From Rostratula benghalensis (taxonomy: Eukaryota; Chordata; Aves; Charadriiformes; Rostratulidae), in assembly GCA_013399305.1 (NCBI GenBank), contig VXAI01000179.1:173030-237029 (forward strand): 64,000 nucleotides of DNA, written 5' to 3'. A program made the position numbers and the translations under genes. The notes below the pieces were generated by a model, which saw nothing but the letters and a program-made list of their open reading frames with translations, did not search any database and was not told where the DNA came from. Of the stretch, positions 49,658 through 61,227 are shown piece by piece (the first letter of the stretch is position 1; every line of letters starts with the position of its first letter).

Positions 49658-52327
49658 TTACCTTCAGAGGCTGATTATTGTTATCAAAGAATTCAGCAGT
49701 CATAGCAAATGATATGAATTTTTTTCATTTCTTCCTTGAAATCTCACTGGATTGTGAACTAGCATCAAACTCAGGACGAATTCATAGGGAGTAACGAAAA
49801 GCAATTTTGTAATTTATGAACAGAGAGCAGATCCATCCTTGAAGCATATGTACAAACACATGGCTGTGCCCCAGTGCAAATTTCAAACAAACAGTATGTT
49901 TCATAAGAAACAGTCAGTTTGCTCATTTCTAGAGAACTGGCAGCCACTTTGACTTGCTGAGAGATCCAAAAAACATAATTTAAGTACTGTGTTTAAAGTT
50001 AATCTAGCTAACAAAAAACAGGGATAAACTTTCCTAGACTAAAATTGTAAATTAGATGCAAATTGACAATAGCAGTGCAACTTTAATGAAGTATGGTATT
50101 CTTCATTGCTGAGCAAGTTAATTTGATGGTTAATGCCATTCATTTACACATGGGTTCATTTGCTGACTTCCTGCAGTGCAATGGCACTAGCTACACTGTG
50201 GGTAGTTAGCAATCAGGAAAGAGTTGTTTTTCTTTTTTTAAAAAAAAAAAACAACAAACCCTCATCTAACAGAATTAGGAACAAACAAAAAAGAGGAAAA
50301 TCAATGGGACTGACACATCTAAATTCCCCCCTGCCCCCCCGCAATGAGCAGTGGAAAGTTTTAAGCAGAAAGACTGAAACAAATATCTCTTAAGGCAGGT
50401 AGAAGTGAATCTAGGATGCTCTCAGGCTACACAGTGGCCTGTCTAGTGGGGTGCTACATGGGCATATGGGATCTATTGGTGAAGAATATTCAACTCATTG
50501 GAGCAAGACTGGCACAATCTGGAAAAGCTGAGGAACAAAGAGGAGGAGTCTGACTTTTACAGTCATAAATTCCCAGGCTTTTTCCAAGCCACCCAAGCAT
50601 GACTTCCCCATTACCATTTTCTTCCAGTCATTCTATACAAGCCCTTACAACTCATTCAACAAAGCTGAGACCAACCCTTTAACTTGGTCTTGGCAGAGAT
50701 CAAATCAATAGCACAGCAAATAAATTACTGAGTCAACAATGTAAATTGATTTCTCACTATATTAACTGCCTGACTATTGACTGTGCCCTACTTTATGCTA
50801 TTTCAATCATCTTCAGGCAATGAAGCTCCAACTTGCTTAGCTGCTCAATTTCCCTACCAAAGTAAAAAAAAAAAAAAAAAAAAAGCATAGTTTATTAATA
50901 TCTCTGTGAATTACATTGGATCTTGGACTGTTTTTCATACTATATTATTTATTGTGCATAGGGTGAACAGGAACCTACTGGAATGGTGTTCCAGCATTTT
51001 AACAGCAGCAGCTGAGGAGAATTTAGCTTTTTCACAGATGGTAAAATACATGTTTTCTATATTTTTTTTTATTTGCACAAAACAAAAGGAAGATTGAGAG
51101 AGAGGAAAAACTACAAATGAGAAAGAGAAAGACTTTTATGAGAGTCTTATGAAAACAGTTCGCCATGCATATTTTGTTTCAAAATATATTAACTGTAGTC
51201 TACCAGATCAGATCAAACTACAGCATAAAAAGGGTGCATTTGTTTTCTCTGTACTCGGCGGGATTATTCATATTTGTTGTTTCATCAGACATTGTTAACA
51301 TAATAAATTGCACATGGTACACTAACTGGCTTTTGCCAACATTCCTAAATTAGGCTTCAAAGAAACATCTAAATGATCTTCCACTATAAAGGGAAGAAAA
51401 TGCTGAATGTACAGTGCCTTAAAAATAACAGAGCGGCATCATAAATGTCTGCATGCACATTCATTTTTTGCTAGCCCAGTCTGCCCAGAGGCCTTTCAGT
51501 GCCAGGGCTGTGTAGAGCCAAACTAGAGTGACGGTGATGTATTTGCCCAGGAAGTCCTCGTTTTAAGTAATCTCACCACTTTGATCAGCTGCAATAGTGC
51601 CAATCTGAAGTCAACGGTGGCAGAGCAAACTTTAGAGAACAAAGGTTTGCCAGATGGGCAGGTGCTGAGAAATATTAGACTACTGTTGTGCTGTTTAAAC
51701 CCCTTACACGGTGATGAAAGACACACTGTATGTGTCACTGCAGGCGATGATAATAAAACCTAATGAAAGTAATAATGAATCCCCACTGTATGTCCGCAAC
51801 AGGCTTTGCTCTGGTTCACGTCAGATCAGCTACCATTTCAAATTATTCCTGGACATAGGTGGTTTTTGAGGTAAAAATAACAATTCACACTTTTTCTATG
51901 TTCACAGAAGTTAATATTAAAGTTGGTATATAAGTGAGAAAAAACTCAAGGCTCCCATTTGTGTTTGCGGGTAGATCTGCCTCAAGTGAAACAGTTATAA
52001 CTGCCATCCCTTCCACTCTTGCTGCAGAGTTACTGCCCTGTAGAAAGGATGGCTGAACAGAGTAAGACTTGGTCCAAAACTACAACTCACAGACATGTCT
52101 ACAGTCAAAACTGGTGACAGCCTCTGAATACGAGAGTTTCATATCCACAACTTGAATCTGCTGTGCTCAGTGCTCCCTGATTCACAAGCACCTGTCTCTT
52201 GGAGAAGGTGAAGATCAGCTGCAAGTATCACCTGTACTTCTTACCTAACCGGACACATGCATGAATGAAACTCTTTTATGTGGTCTACAGCCTCCATTTG
52301 ACAAGACATTAATGCAAGCTGTAGCCC
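49658..52327. other. Unique AT-rich non-coding DNA, no gene seen
   Basis: It contains a T7-A11 junction near 50232-50251, a run of seven C at about 50334-50340 and an oligo-A run (50864-50884). 51430-51860 is balanced in composition, lacks low-complexity decay and has several homeodomain-like cores, so it may be a conserved non-coding element; that is inference only. Confidence 0.5.
50864..50884. repeat. Oligo-A run
   Basis: About 21 uninterrupted A. No polyadenylation signal lies within the preceding 40 bases on the plus strand. Confidence 0.9.
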
Positions 52328-52757
52328 CCAACACAAGAAGGACATGGAAGGAGGGCTATTAATATGATCAGAGGGCTGGAGTACCTCTCCTGTGAGGACA
52401 GACTGAGAGAGTTGGAGGGGGGTTAAGCCTGGAGAAGTTTCTGGGGAGACCTTTTTGCAGCCTTTCAGTAATTAAAGGAGTGGGCTAAAGGAGAGGTGGG
52501 GAGGGACTCTCTATGAGGGAGTGTAGAGATAGGACGAAGAATTACAGCTTTAAACTTTACTGTGAGGGTGGTGAGGCACTGGAACATGTTGCCCAGAAAA
52601 GCTGTGGATGCCATATCCCTGGAAATGTTCAAGGCCAGACTGGATGGGGCTTTGAGCCACCTGGTCTGGTGGGAGGTGTCCCTACCCGTGGGAGGGGGGT
52701 TGGAACTCAGTGATCTTTATGGTCCTTTCCATCCCACATCCTTCTATGATTCTATAA
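52328..52757 (+). mobile_element. CR1 LINE, 3' fragment including ORF2 C-terminus
   Basis: Diagnostic pieces in order are: atgatcagagggctggagta; cctctcctgtgaggacagac; gagagagttgg; cctggagaag; ctgtgagggtggtgaggcac (HW.. region); ggaacatgttgcccagaaaa; ccctggaaatgttcaaggcc; ccacctggtctggtgggagg; gttggaactcagtgatcttt; and the tail ccttctatgattctata. The 'ggtctggtgggaggtgtcc' spacer marks a different CR1 subfamily from the copies at 31331 and 46883. Deletions and frameshifts make it non-coding. Confidence 0.94.
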
Positions 52758-54127
52758 TTGTATTTCAAAAGACATTTGATTCAAAATAATCAAGGTACTT
52801 GTTTAAAATAAGCCAGGGTGGATAATCAGTGAGACAAAGTTATAATTTTGCTCATCATTTAGTACTGTTCCTATGGAGTTTGCACTATTAAAAACAAACA
52901 AACAAACAAACAAAAAAACCCCTCCTTTAGTATAATACCTTTAAATTGGTATGACTGAGTACAAACAAAAACAGTAACAAATTAAATGTCCAAATTTTAA
53001 ATATCCAAGATATACCTTTGATGCAAATACAAAGCAAACCAGCTACGCTCAAGCATATAGGCAAGGAGGTTACTAATGAAAATGGACTCAGGCATATACT
53101 GAAAATATTTTGCTGTATCTGATCTTAACCTCACTTAAGTATGAAGAGAGACGTAGCAGATTTTTCCACTCCATACACCAGAACAACGAGATCTTTTCAA
53201 GCTGTTCTGGGAACTTGGAAGTCAGGAACTGACACCACTGAAGTGGTGAAATTCTTCAGCTTATTTCAAGTGGTTTTGTTTTATTCAGATTCGAAAACTA
53301 TTAACATGCAATTCGCACCCACCCTGTCTGAGGCTTAAGGACGTGGGCACAGATTCTCCTCCTTGCTCAGTGCTCCTTGAAACCTTTCCGGGGAGGAAGG
53401 AGGCTGGAGCAAAGAGTGTCAATCAGCAAAATGCCTACACCACGAAGACACAGGCTAGTCTTGGGACCAGAAAAAGTAGGAGCTGCTTATTATTTCTTGT
53501 GTTGCTGTATCATGGGAGGCACATTAAAAGGAGAGTCAAAACCAGGGTTTGCATTCTGAAAACTCAGGACAGGATGTTTTGTTTCATGTTCAATTGCTAC
53601 AGTAAAAGTCAGATGAAATGAATTAAAAGTCTCTTTATCATATCCATGCAAATATGTTGTATCTATGATTAATATTTTTACCAAAAATAGTTCTGTGATT
53701 CAGATGAATAAGTGCCATGGAATAGGAGTCATTCCCATAGGAGTAGGAGTAACAGCACAACACTGAAGCTGAGTAGGAGTCATTTCACTGAAGTCTTGTG
53801 AAAAGTTAGTCTTGGGCTCTTAATCATCCAAGTATCCTTTATCATCAGCGGTGAGGTGAGGAGACAGAAATCCTACCACACAGAGAATCTGTTAAAAAAT
53901 AGGCATCTAAGAGAAATGGGGTGAAAGGAAATCTGGAGATGCTTGTCTCTAACTCATCTTCACCTAACCAAGGTGACCGGTTGAGCCTACATACCTGACT
54001 CCTAGATTCTTAGAGCAAATAAAAGAAACATGTCTTCTTTTTAACACTTGAAGTTAAAAATATCAGTGATACTTTGAGCATGACTGAGAATTTGTAGGCC
54101 ACACTTCTGAATTAAAAAGGGCCTGGA
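52758..54127. other. Unique non-coding DNA, no gene seen
   Basis: It contains a (CAAA)n run (52890-52918) and a partly repeated 'taggagtcatt' word near 53724 and 53774. No exon is recognised. Confidence 0.55.
52890..52918. repeat. (AAAC)n simple repeat
   Basis: About five to six AAAC units followed by a run of seven A and a C-run. It is a simple sequence repeat. Confidence 0.92.
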
Positions 54128-54255
54128 GAATTTAAAACCCACCTGGACAAGTTCCTGTGCAACCTGCTCTAGGAGGACCTGCTTTGGCGGGGGGGTTGGA
54201 CTAGATGATCTCCAGAGGTCCCATCCAACCCCATATGATTCTGTGATTCTGTGAA
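54128..54255 (+). mobile_element. CR1 LINE, 3' terminal fragment
   Basis: The order is atttaaaacccacctggaca, agttcctgtgcaacctgctc, taggaggacctgctttggcg, a G-run, ttggactagatgatctccag, aggtcccatccaacc, and a duplicated tail gattctgtgattctgtga. The close match to the usual motif suggests a younger age than the neighbouring 54575-55135 element. Confidence 0.94.
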
Positions 54256-54574
54256 ATGTTCCTAGGCTTTAGTCCTCGAACATCTGTGCCACGGGGCGGT
54301 TATTTTTGTCCCTGGCATGTTTTCGGCCTCTGCCAGCATTTTCCCAAACAGTTCCTAAACAGTTCCCAAACCCGGCTGATGTGTCAGAAATTGTATTCCC
54401 AAAAAGCAGTTTGGATGCAGACAGCCTGTTGTGGAAGAGTACAGATGCAGACTACGATATTCCAGCTGGCCTCAGTACCAAGGAGCAGCCTCAGGCACAT
54501 TTAAATTAGTGATCACCTTAGAACAACAGAGGGAAAACATTGAGAAGTACTAGGATTGCCTATAAATGGACACA
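54256..54574. other. Short unique stretch between two CR1 copies
   Basis: Two overlapping open frames (54256-54509) have no recognisable domain. No repeat is recognised. Confidence 0.5.
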
Positions 54575-55135
54575 TGTTGGAGTATCACATCCAGCTCTTG
54601 TTTCCTCATTTCACAAAGAGGTAAAAAATTGGATAGGATGTGGAAGAGAGCCACAGAAATTATCGGAAACCTTGGAAAAGGGCCTTGCAGTAAGAGATTA
54701 AAGGGGTTCAGTCTGTTGAGTTTAATAAAAACATCTAGCGATGATTTCAGCGATTACAATGTGTGAGTATCACCATAGGGAGAAAATACTGAGCAGTAAG
54801 AGCAGCACTCTCGTCTCACAAAAAAAGGCATAATGAGAGGTGATAGCTGGAAGTGAAAGCCAGACAAATTCAGGCAAGAATCAAACCACAGATTTTTAAA
54901 AGGGAGGGTGAGAACCATTGGACTCCACTGCCAAAGGAAGTGATGGATTCTCCAACTACCAATGGCTTCAGATCTAGACTGGACGTCCTTCTAGAAGATA
55001 AGCCTTAGCCAAACACAAATTGCTGGACTTGGAGCAAGACTAACTAGGTTAAATTAAATGGCTTGTGTCATTCAGGAAGTCAGACTAAATAATCTAAGGG
55101 CCTTTTCTGGCTTTAAAAAAATCTATGGAACTATA
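54575..55135 (+). mobile_element. Ancient CR1-clade LINE, 3' part of about 560 bp
   Basis: The blocks run in the order of the old CR1 type also seen in turtles and crocodilians: agtatcacatccagctcttg; atgtggaagagagccacaga; ttaaaggggttcagtctgtt; gggagaaaatactgagcagt; aaaggcataatgagaggtga; tagctggaagtgaaagccag; acaaattcag; accattggactccactgcca; agtgatggattctccaacta; cttcagatctagactggacg; aggaagtcagactaaataat; ctaagggccttttctggctt; then a tail like aaatctatggaactata. It is heavily substituted and so far older than the other CR1 copies. No reading frame survives. Confidence 0.85.
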
Positions 55136-58100
55136 AAGTGCAACTGTGTAACTGTGAATTCTAGTCCAAGAATAACACATTTTGATAAAATAAGATTTCC
55201 ATAGTCCAGTGCTACGTTAGTGAACACAATTCCAGGAGATCAGACTATAGTTATAAAATTGAAAATGAATAAAGCATGACGATATGGTGATATTAATAAC
55301 AATACCAATTCTCCATGTGTTTACAGGGTCAGTCAATAGAAATTGCAGCAAAGTCAGTGGAATCCTAGTTCTATAAAATCAGTAAGAGAAACTATGCTTC
55401 AGTTTTCCACAATGGTCTCCAAACGTCATGGAAGTAAATTGAAAAATCACATCCATTCTGTTAACACTTGAGGGAGGAAGAGGGCATTTTTTGGCTATGC
55501 TTATTCCACTCAATTAAGGAGTGACAGGGCAGCAGCCCAGACCCTGAAATTCAATCATCTGTGCTATTTAATGGTTAGGGCAGTTCTTGGCACAGTTTTG
55601 GCTCTGACCAGCTACCACTTTTTGAAAGAACTCCTTGCATCATTCAGGGCATGGCCCGAGGACACTCCTAGCAAGCAGTTTGGATGTACCCACGCCTCTT
55701 TTGGGGGAAAATAGAATATAGAATATAGTAACATGAACATTGCCCCACTATCCCATTCAGCCTGTGGTTCAGGAAAAAGATCCTGGCATTAAATGATTTT
55801 TCCTATATTTAATGTAGGAAAAGAGCTGAGCTCTCAATTCCTTCACTAGCTCTGCTGCAAAATTATCTACACTGTGTATGTTTTAATTTCACATATGAAG
55901 TATATTGAGCTACCTTTAAACAAAATCAGCACATTCAAAACTGTTCAATTGTCTTTAAATTCAAAAAGGCAACTATCAAAACGGGGAATTGCAAATTGAG
56001 CCATAACTTTAGCTTTTTGAAGTAACTTATCAAGGTCAGATTCAATTAAAAACCAGAAGTGACTAAAGTAAGGCACAGCCAACACTCAAATTTTAGGTCT
56101 TTTGACCTCAGAGTGGAATCTGGAACAAAAATTAGATACCTATGAGGTACACAGTTAGGCACTGTGGAAAAATCACTGAAAAATCCCACATATTGAGAAA
56201 GAAGCCATTATATTTTCTTGAGCATAAAAGAGTATCAGAATACCAACCCCTCCCTAGAATTTAAATAAAAGGATATAATTGAATGCCTCCATCTAGTCAT
56301 AGCTTGGAATGTGCTCCTCAAGACCTAATACTCCAGTAATTTTTCTTCCCAAAATAACCACTCAAGACTCTTTCTTTCATATTACAGCAAGAAGAGGCAG
56401 CCTAACATTAATATAATAATGAATTAGCTAGACTTTTTGCCTGATAAATGGGAATATCCTGACCTGAAGACAATTTTGGCTCAGGTTTGGAACTAAGAGA
56501 GCTCCTTAACCACAAAGCTACTGGTTACAGCATACAGCTGTCCTGCTGAACTAGTCTTACTTCCCAGCAGGAATACAAGCTTCTTGAGGCTGGGAATGGA
56601 CCTTGCAGGAGCCAACACAGTTATCATCAGGGAAAGGATACTAATCCAGGGATGGATGCCCAGGGCTCTGGTCCCTCCTGAGCTTTGAGGCTACACTTAA
56701 GTGTTGAATTCAATGGGCTAAAGGCCAGGTAGAGCTGGAGTGTATAAAACCATGAAGAGAAAGAAAAGGAAACATCAAGCTTAGTCCAGGTAAAGAAAAT
56801 GCTTAATAAAGGTAAAGTCATGATGAATTTGGCATATCCCTTTCCTTAACACTATTCTAATTTTAAACAGTCTATTGTACTGTGCTGTTGATAGCCTTGT
56901 GTGAGCCATCTAAGGTTCAGCCAACTCAGCTGCATGATCAGTAAAGAGACAATGCTACCACACACGGGGTTATTTGGATTAGTGAATACCATACGCAAGT
57001 AAATCATCTGCCAGATGGCATTGGAAGAAAGCTGCAACTCTCTCACTTTCATTTCCACAGCAGCAAACAATGTTCCGTGTTTAAAATAAACTCTTCCAGA
57101 TGAGTTGAAGATAAACTTTGTGGTGCTTTTTCTTGGTCCTCTCTTTGACTTCAGCTTTTTTTCTTACAAGAAAACCCCACAAAACCAAAAAAACCACCCC
57201 ACCTACTCTGATTGGTTACATTAATGAAAAATCCCAGTTTAGACCACCACAGTACAAAGCTGTCCCTCTAGGCAGCATCAAAATTCCATGCTATTTACTG
57301 AACAAAAGGCAAAAATGAAATACAATATTTTCACTCATCAACTTCTGTCAACAGAATCCTTAAAAATGAACACCTACCACATTAAGCCATTTCCTGTCAT
57401 TTTATGGGTTTTCCACAGTGAAGAACTGTGTTGCTTTGTTGAAACATGGCTGTTTCCACATTTTCTGCAGTTTTAACTTTTTTAAAAAAAAACAAACCAA
57501 AAAATATCTAGAATTAAACAAACACACACTCCCCTCAGAAACAGAAACCAAATAACTGTCATCAAAACTTTTAAATTATTCCTTCAGAATTATCAGGTTG
57601 CCTCTCTTGCATTTACAGACAACAGCTCATTATCTCTTATACTGTCCCAGGACCTCAGCCTTAGCTGTGCTTCTGTTATAATTAGTTCAGAATATCATCT
57701 GGCCACTATATAAAATGTGTAATTATGATTTTTGAAAGTCTCTGCTTACCACAAAATCTTATGGACAAATACTTCTGTAAAGCGGGCTTACACTGGTTTC
57801 CAATACCTGCAGAGGTGTGTCTGAAGCACAGTTAGGCTTCTAAAGATTTCTATGAGGGCAGGCTGAATATAAGGAAAACGATGCTCTTATCTGTTCCTCC
57901 TTCTTCCCTCTGAGTATCTTCAAGGCCAGGTGAAGTCTCAAGCAGCTAGAACTACCAGCGACTTCAACTTGACCTGAAGGATCTCCACCCTTCAGAAGAG
58001 CAAATGAAGCATTTTTCAACCTGCTTACCTACCCATATACACCAGAGAAGGTGTTCCTGTCTGTGAGTGTATAAAATGACATTAAACCTACTTGTTGCAG

Positions 58101-59387
58101 TGCATGTGGGTTATGCACCTCCAGGTCTGTCACTTCTCTTTCTGCAGGTGCTATCCTTGACCCCTTTCTTGAAGCATCTAGAAAGACCCTGACATTACTT
58201 GTCTTGAGGACAGACGGGATTTGGAAAGTGGATGGTCATGCAGAGACTTAGGAGGGGTCCAGGACACAGTCCCCTGACTGCTGGGGAAGGTTGCAACAGG
58301 ATTTTATCTACATAAACTGAAATAACATCACTCATCACCGAACTGCAGTCCAGGTGGCAAACTGACAAACATCTCAACAGCTGCAGAGATGGGCTGACAT
58401 ATTCTGGGGGTAAAGGCACATACATTTCTGGAGTACGTTGCAGTATAGATATAGACATGGTATAGACATAGCATCAACACACACACACATTAATTTATGA
58501 AGTTTGGTGGTGTTTTTTTTTTTAAATCCACACATACACAGAAATGCATAAAGCCTCATTCATCAAGCTTGAAAGAACCATCACCCAGATGGCTGTAAGA
58601 GTCCTGGTGCCCAAACCTAAAGCCAAGAGATCAAGATCAGCAAAAATATTTAGGTGTCTGACTCTCAACACTTTTAGTGGGACCAGGATTTCAGACTGCT
58701 TGCTTTGGCCATGAAGCAGATGGCTAGAAATGCTCGGTACATTGCTAAAGTTATTATTATAGATTTCAAGCATGTGACAGCCTCCTGAATCATTCATGGC
58801 AAATAAACTATCAATTCCTTCCCTATCCATGTTAATTAAGATGTTTGGGTTTGGGTTTTTTTCACATTACCTGCAAATTGATTTACTTAAATGTAAAAAG
58901 AAAGGGCTATCAACCTTGTTAGGTGGTCAGTGTGCTGCCTTCAGCCAAAAAAGCAAGTAAGAAAGCACTCCTTTCTTCATGTTACACAGGGCAGTTGGAA
59001 TCAATTAAATATTCAAATTAATTTCTCTGATCTGAATCCAGTTACGACAGGTGTGAGGCTGCTAGTGGTAGCTAAAGCGGTCAGTAAAAAGTCTAAAGGG
59101 AGGTCGTCATTTTCTGTTATGAGAAATAGCAGCACCATTCTGGGACAGATCAAAAATAATAATTCAGCTGTGGAGGCCTCCTGGATCGTTTTGCAAGTCA
59201 ATTACTCTCTAAGTGATTAGTTTGGAAAAAGTTATGTGAAAAAGGGAACAGGCCTCCCACTTTAAAATTATTTGTGTGACTCTTGCAAGTTGTTTATTTT
59301 CTTTATAGCCTGAGGTGGAAAAAAAATTAAGTGTGCTTGAAGTGGGAATTATCCACATTTTTCAGCAAAAGCATAATCACGCCGCAC

Positions 59388-59420
59388 ATTCACAGAGCTC
59401 AGGCTTTGAAGCCTGTGAAT
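59388..59420. repeat. Bulged hairpin in a locally CpG-richer patch
   Basis: The outer arms are attcac (59388-59393) and gtgaat (59415-59420). The inner arms are aggctt and aagcct around 'tg' (59401-59414), with a 7-nt bulge on the left side. All 12 arm positions pair. No other sign of an RNA gene was seen. Confidence 0.7.
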
Positions 59421-59691
59421 CGTTCACTGGGTAGGAAGCTTAGGCAAACCGGGCAACCGCTGAAGAAAGAGAAGAGAGTTTAAATACTTCTGGGTTCATT
59501 GCGTCATGGAAAAACTGATCATTTATCTCATTAAGAGGGAGAATTTTTACTGGAGAACCCCCACTGGGTTTATAAGCCTGCCTGCTGCGTTGCCTGTGGT
59601 AACTGAAAGAGCAGCGTTGTCCCTTTGCCCAGGGATAGCTGTTGGCCGCTGTGGCAAGGTAAGGAAGGTAAATTGGTGACAGATTCAAAAT

Positions 59692-59710
59692 ACTTTTTTT
59701 TTTTTTCTTT
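59692..59710. repeat. Poly-T tract
   Basis: T-run interrupted by one C. No element body is recognised. Confidence 0.85.
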
Positions 59711-61062
59711 TGAATGTACAGAAGTCTCCCTTGACTTAAACAGATGTGGCATATAAAATAAATTTGCAACTGCAATTTAGTTCACTTGCAGAACCCTCGG
59801 CTCTAACAGCTACATGTGTGCGGGGCGGACCGGCTTATAGCTAGGCCCTGCAACTGAGAATCAAAAGAAAGAATGGAATTTTTTTAAAAAAAAAGGAAAT
59901 TATTTCTTTCTCAAACTCTTGATCTATCCATGAGGGAAGCTGGTTACAGACCACTTTCAAAAGCACCACAGCCAAAGACGAATAAATTATGATGAAGGTG
60001 TTAAAAATATATCCCCCTTAAGACACTTGAAGCCTGTTTCTCTCGACCATTACCTGGAGACTTTTCCTCCCTTCGGCCAGGTCCATGTGTTCTCCAGCTG
60101 CAAAAGCAGACAGTGGGTGTTATCCACCTGGATGCAACGCTAAGCAACCAAGCTGAAGCCCAACTGATGTGCACCCAAGCCCAATGTCTCACCATGCACC
60201 ACAGCATCACAGGTGGCAGGTGACACTCCCATGGTAACAGCCAGCTCTCCTCATCCCTCATTCCCTCCGTCAATCCTTGACAGCTGCTCCCATACCTCTT
60301 TTAAAATGAGGGATTTAATTGCACCAGCACACGTGTCTGTACACGCACACTCTCATACCCCGATTTCCAAATGACCCTTTCAGAGTACAGTTCGCCTGTG
60401 ATCTCGTTGCTGTATGAAAGGCAATCATTGGGAAAACTGGCCTCTTGGAAGCATTTCCACTCCTTGCTGAGCCTGGCTGAAGGTTCCAGGGGGAGAAGTT
60501 TGTAAATATTGAAAGTTAATGACTGCTGTGATCCTCCACCTCTCAGCTATGGCAGGGCACAGGCATTTCCCCTATGAAAAGCAGAAGGGCAGGGGGTACT
60601 TTCTCAGGAGTCACTGTGCCCCAGAACCAGTTTTTTAAATCCCCGGGGTGCAGATATGGAGTGTTGGTCCAACACTGCTGGTGGACCCAGAATCAGTGTT
60701 CAAATTCTAACAATTTACGTTAAGGGAGCTGAAGGTACATTTCAGCTTTGGAAAGAGTTGCCTAACATTTATGTTTATCACAGACCTTAACAAGGTCTTA
60801 ATCTCAGCTGTGGCTTCCTTGGATATCTGTGACACACCTGCTAGCAATGTGATCAGTGTCTGTACCTGCCAATGAAAACTGATTTCCATGTCCTTTACGT
60901 GATAACCCTGGTCACTGTCTGCCTCTTTCATCCCTTATTTTTAACAAGTTTAATTTTTCATGGGAAGTAAGTTTAAGGGGGGTGGTGTTCATATGGTGGT
61001 GATGGTGGAGGACGACCTCTGGAATGCGTCCTGCTTTTGGCTGCACACTCTTAATCTAATTT

Positions 61063-61227
61063 TATAGAATCATAGAATGGTTTGCATTGGAAGGAACCTT
61101 CAAGATCATCGAGTTCCAAACCCCATGCCATGGGCAGTGAGACCTGCTGCTAGACCTGGTTGCTCAAAGATCCATCCAGCCTGGTCTTGTAGACTTCCAG
61201 GGATGGAGCATCCAGAACTTCTCTAGG
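61063..61227 (-). mobile_element. CR1 LINE, 3' fragment in antisense orientation
   Basis: The plus strand begins with atagaatcatagaatgg and continues with ttgcattggaaggaacctt, caagatcatcgagttccaaa, ccccatgccatgggcag and catccagcctggtcttgtag, ending near acttccagggatggagcatc-cagaacttctct. This is the reverse complement of a CR1 3' end with its duplicated 'tctatgat' tail. It is 5' truncated and relatively well preserved. Confidence 0.94.

Larger units (their letters stand above)
55136..61062. other. Mostly unique non-coding DNA, no gene seen
   Basis: No exon is recognised. About 57860-57985 (ggctgaatataaggaaaac, then atcttcaaggccagg) faintly recalls a very decayed plus-strand CR1 but is too weak to call. 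59380-59850 has more CpG than its surroundings and a small hairpin (59388-59420). Low-complexity tracts occur near 57165-57205, 57480-57505 and 59692-59710. Confidence 0.5.
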
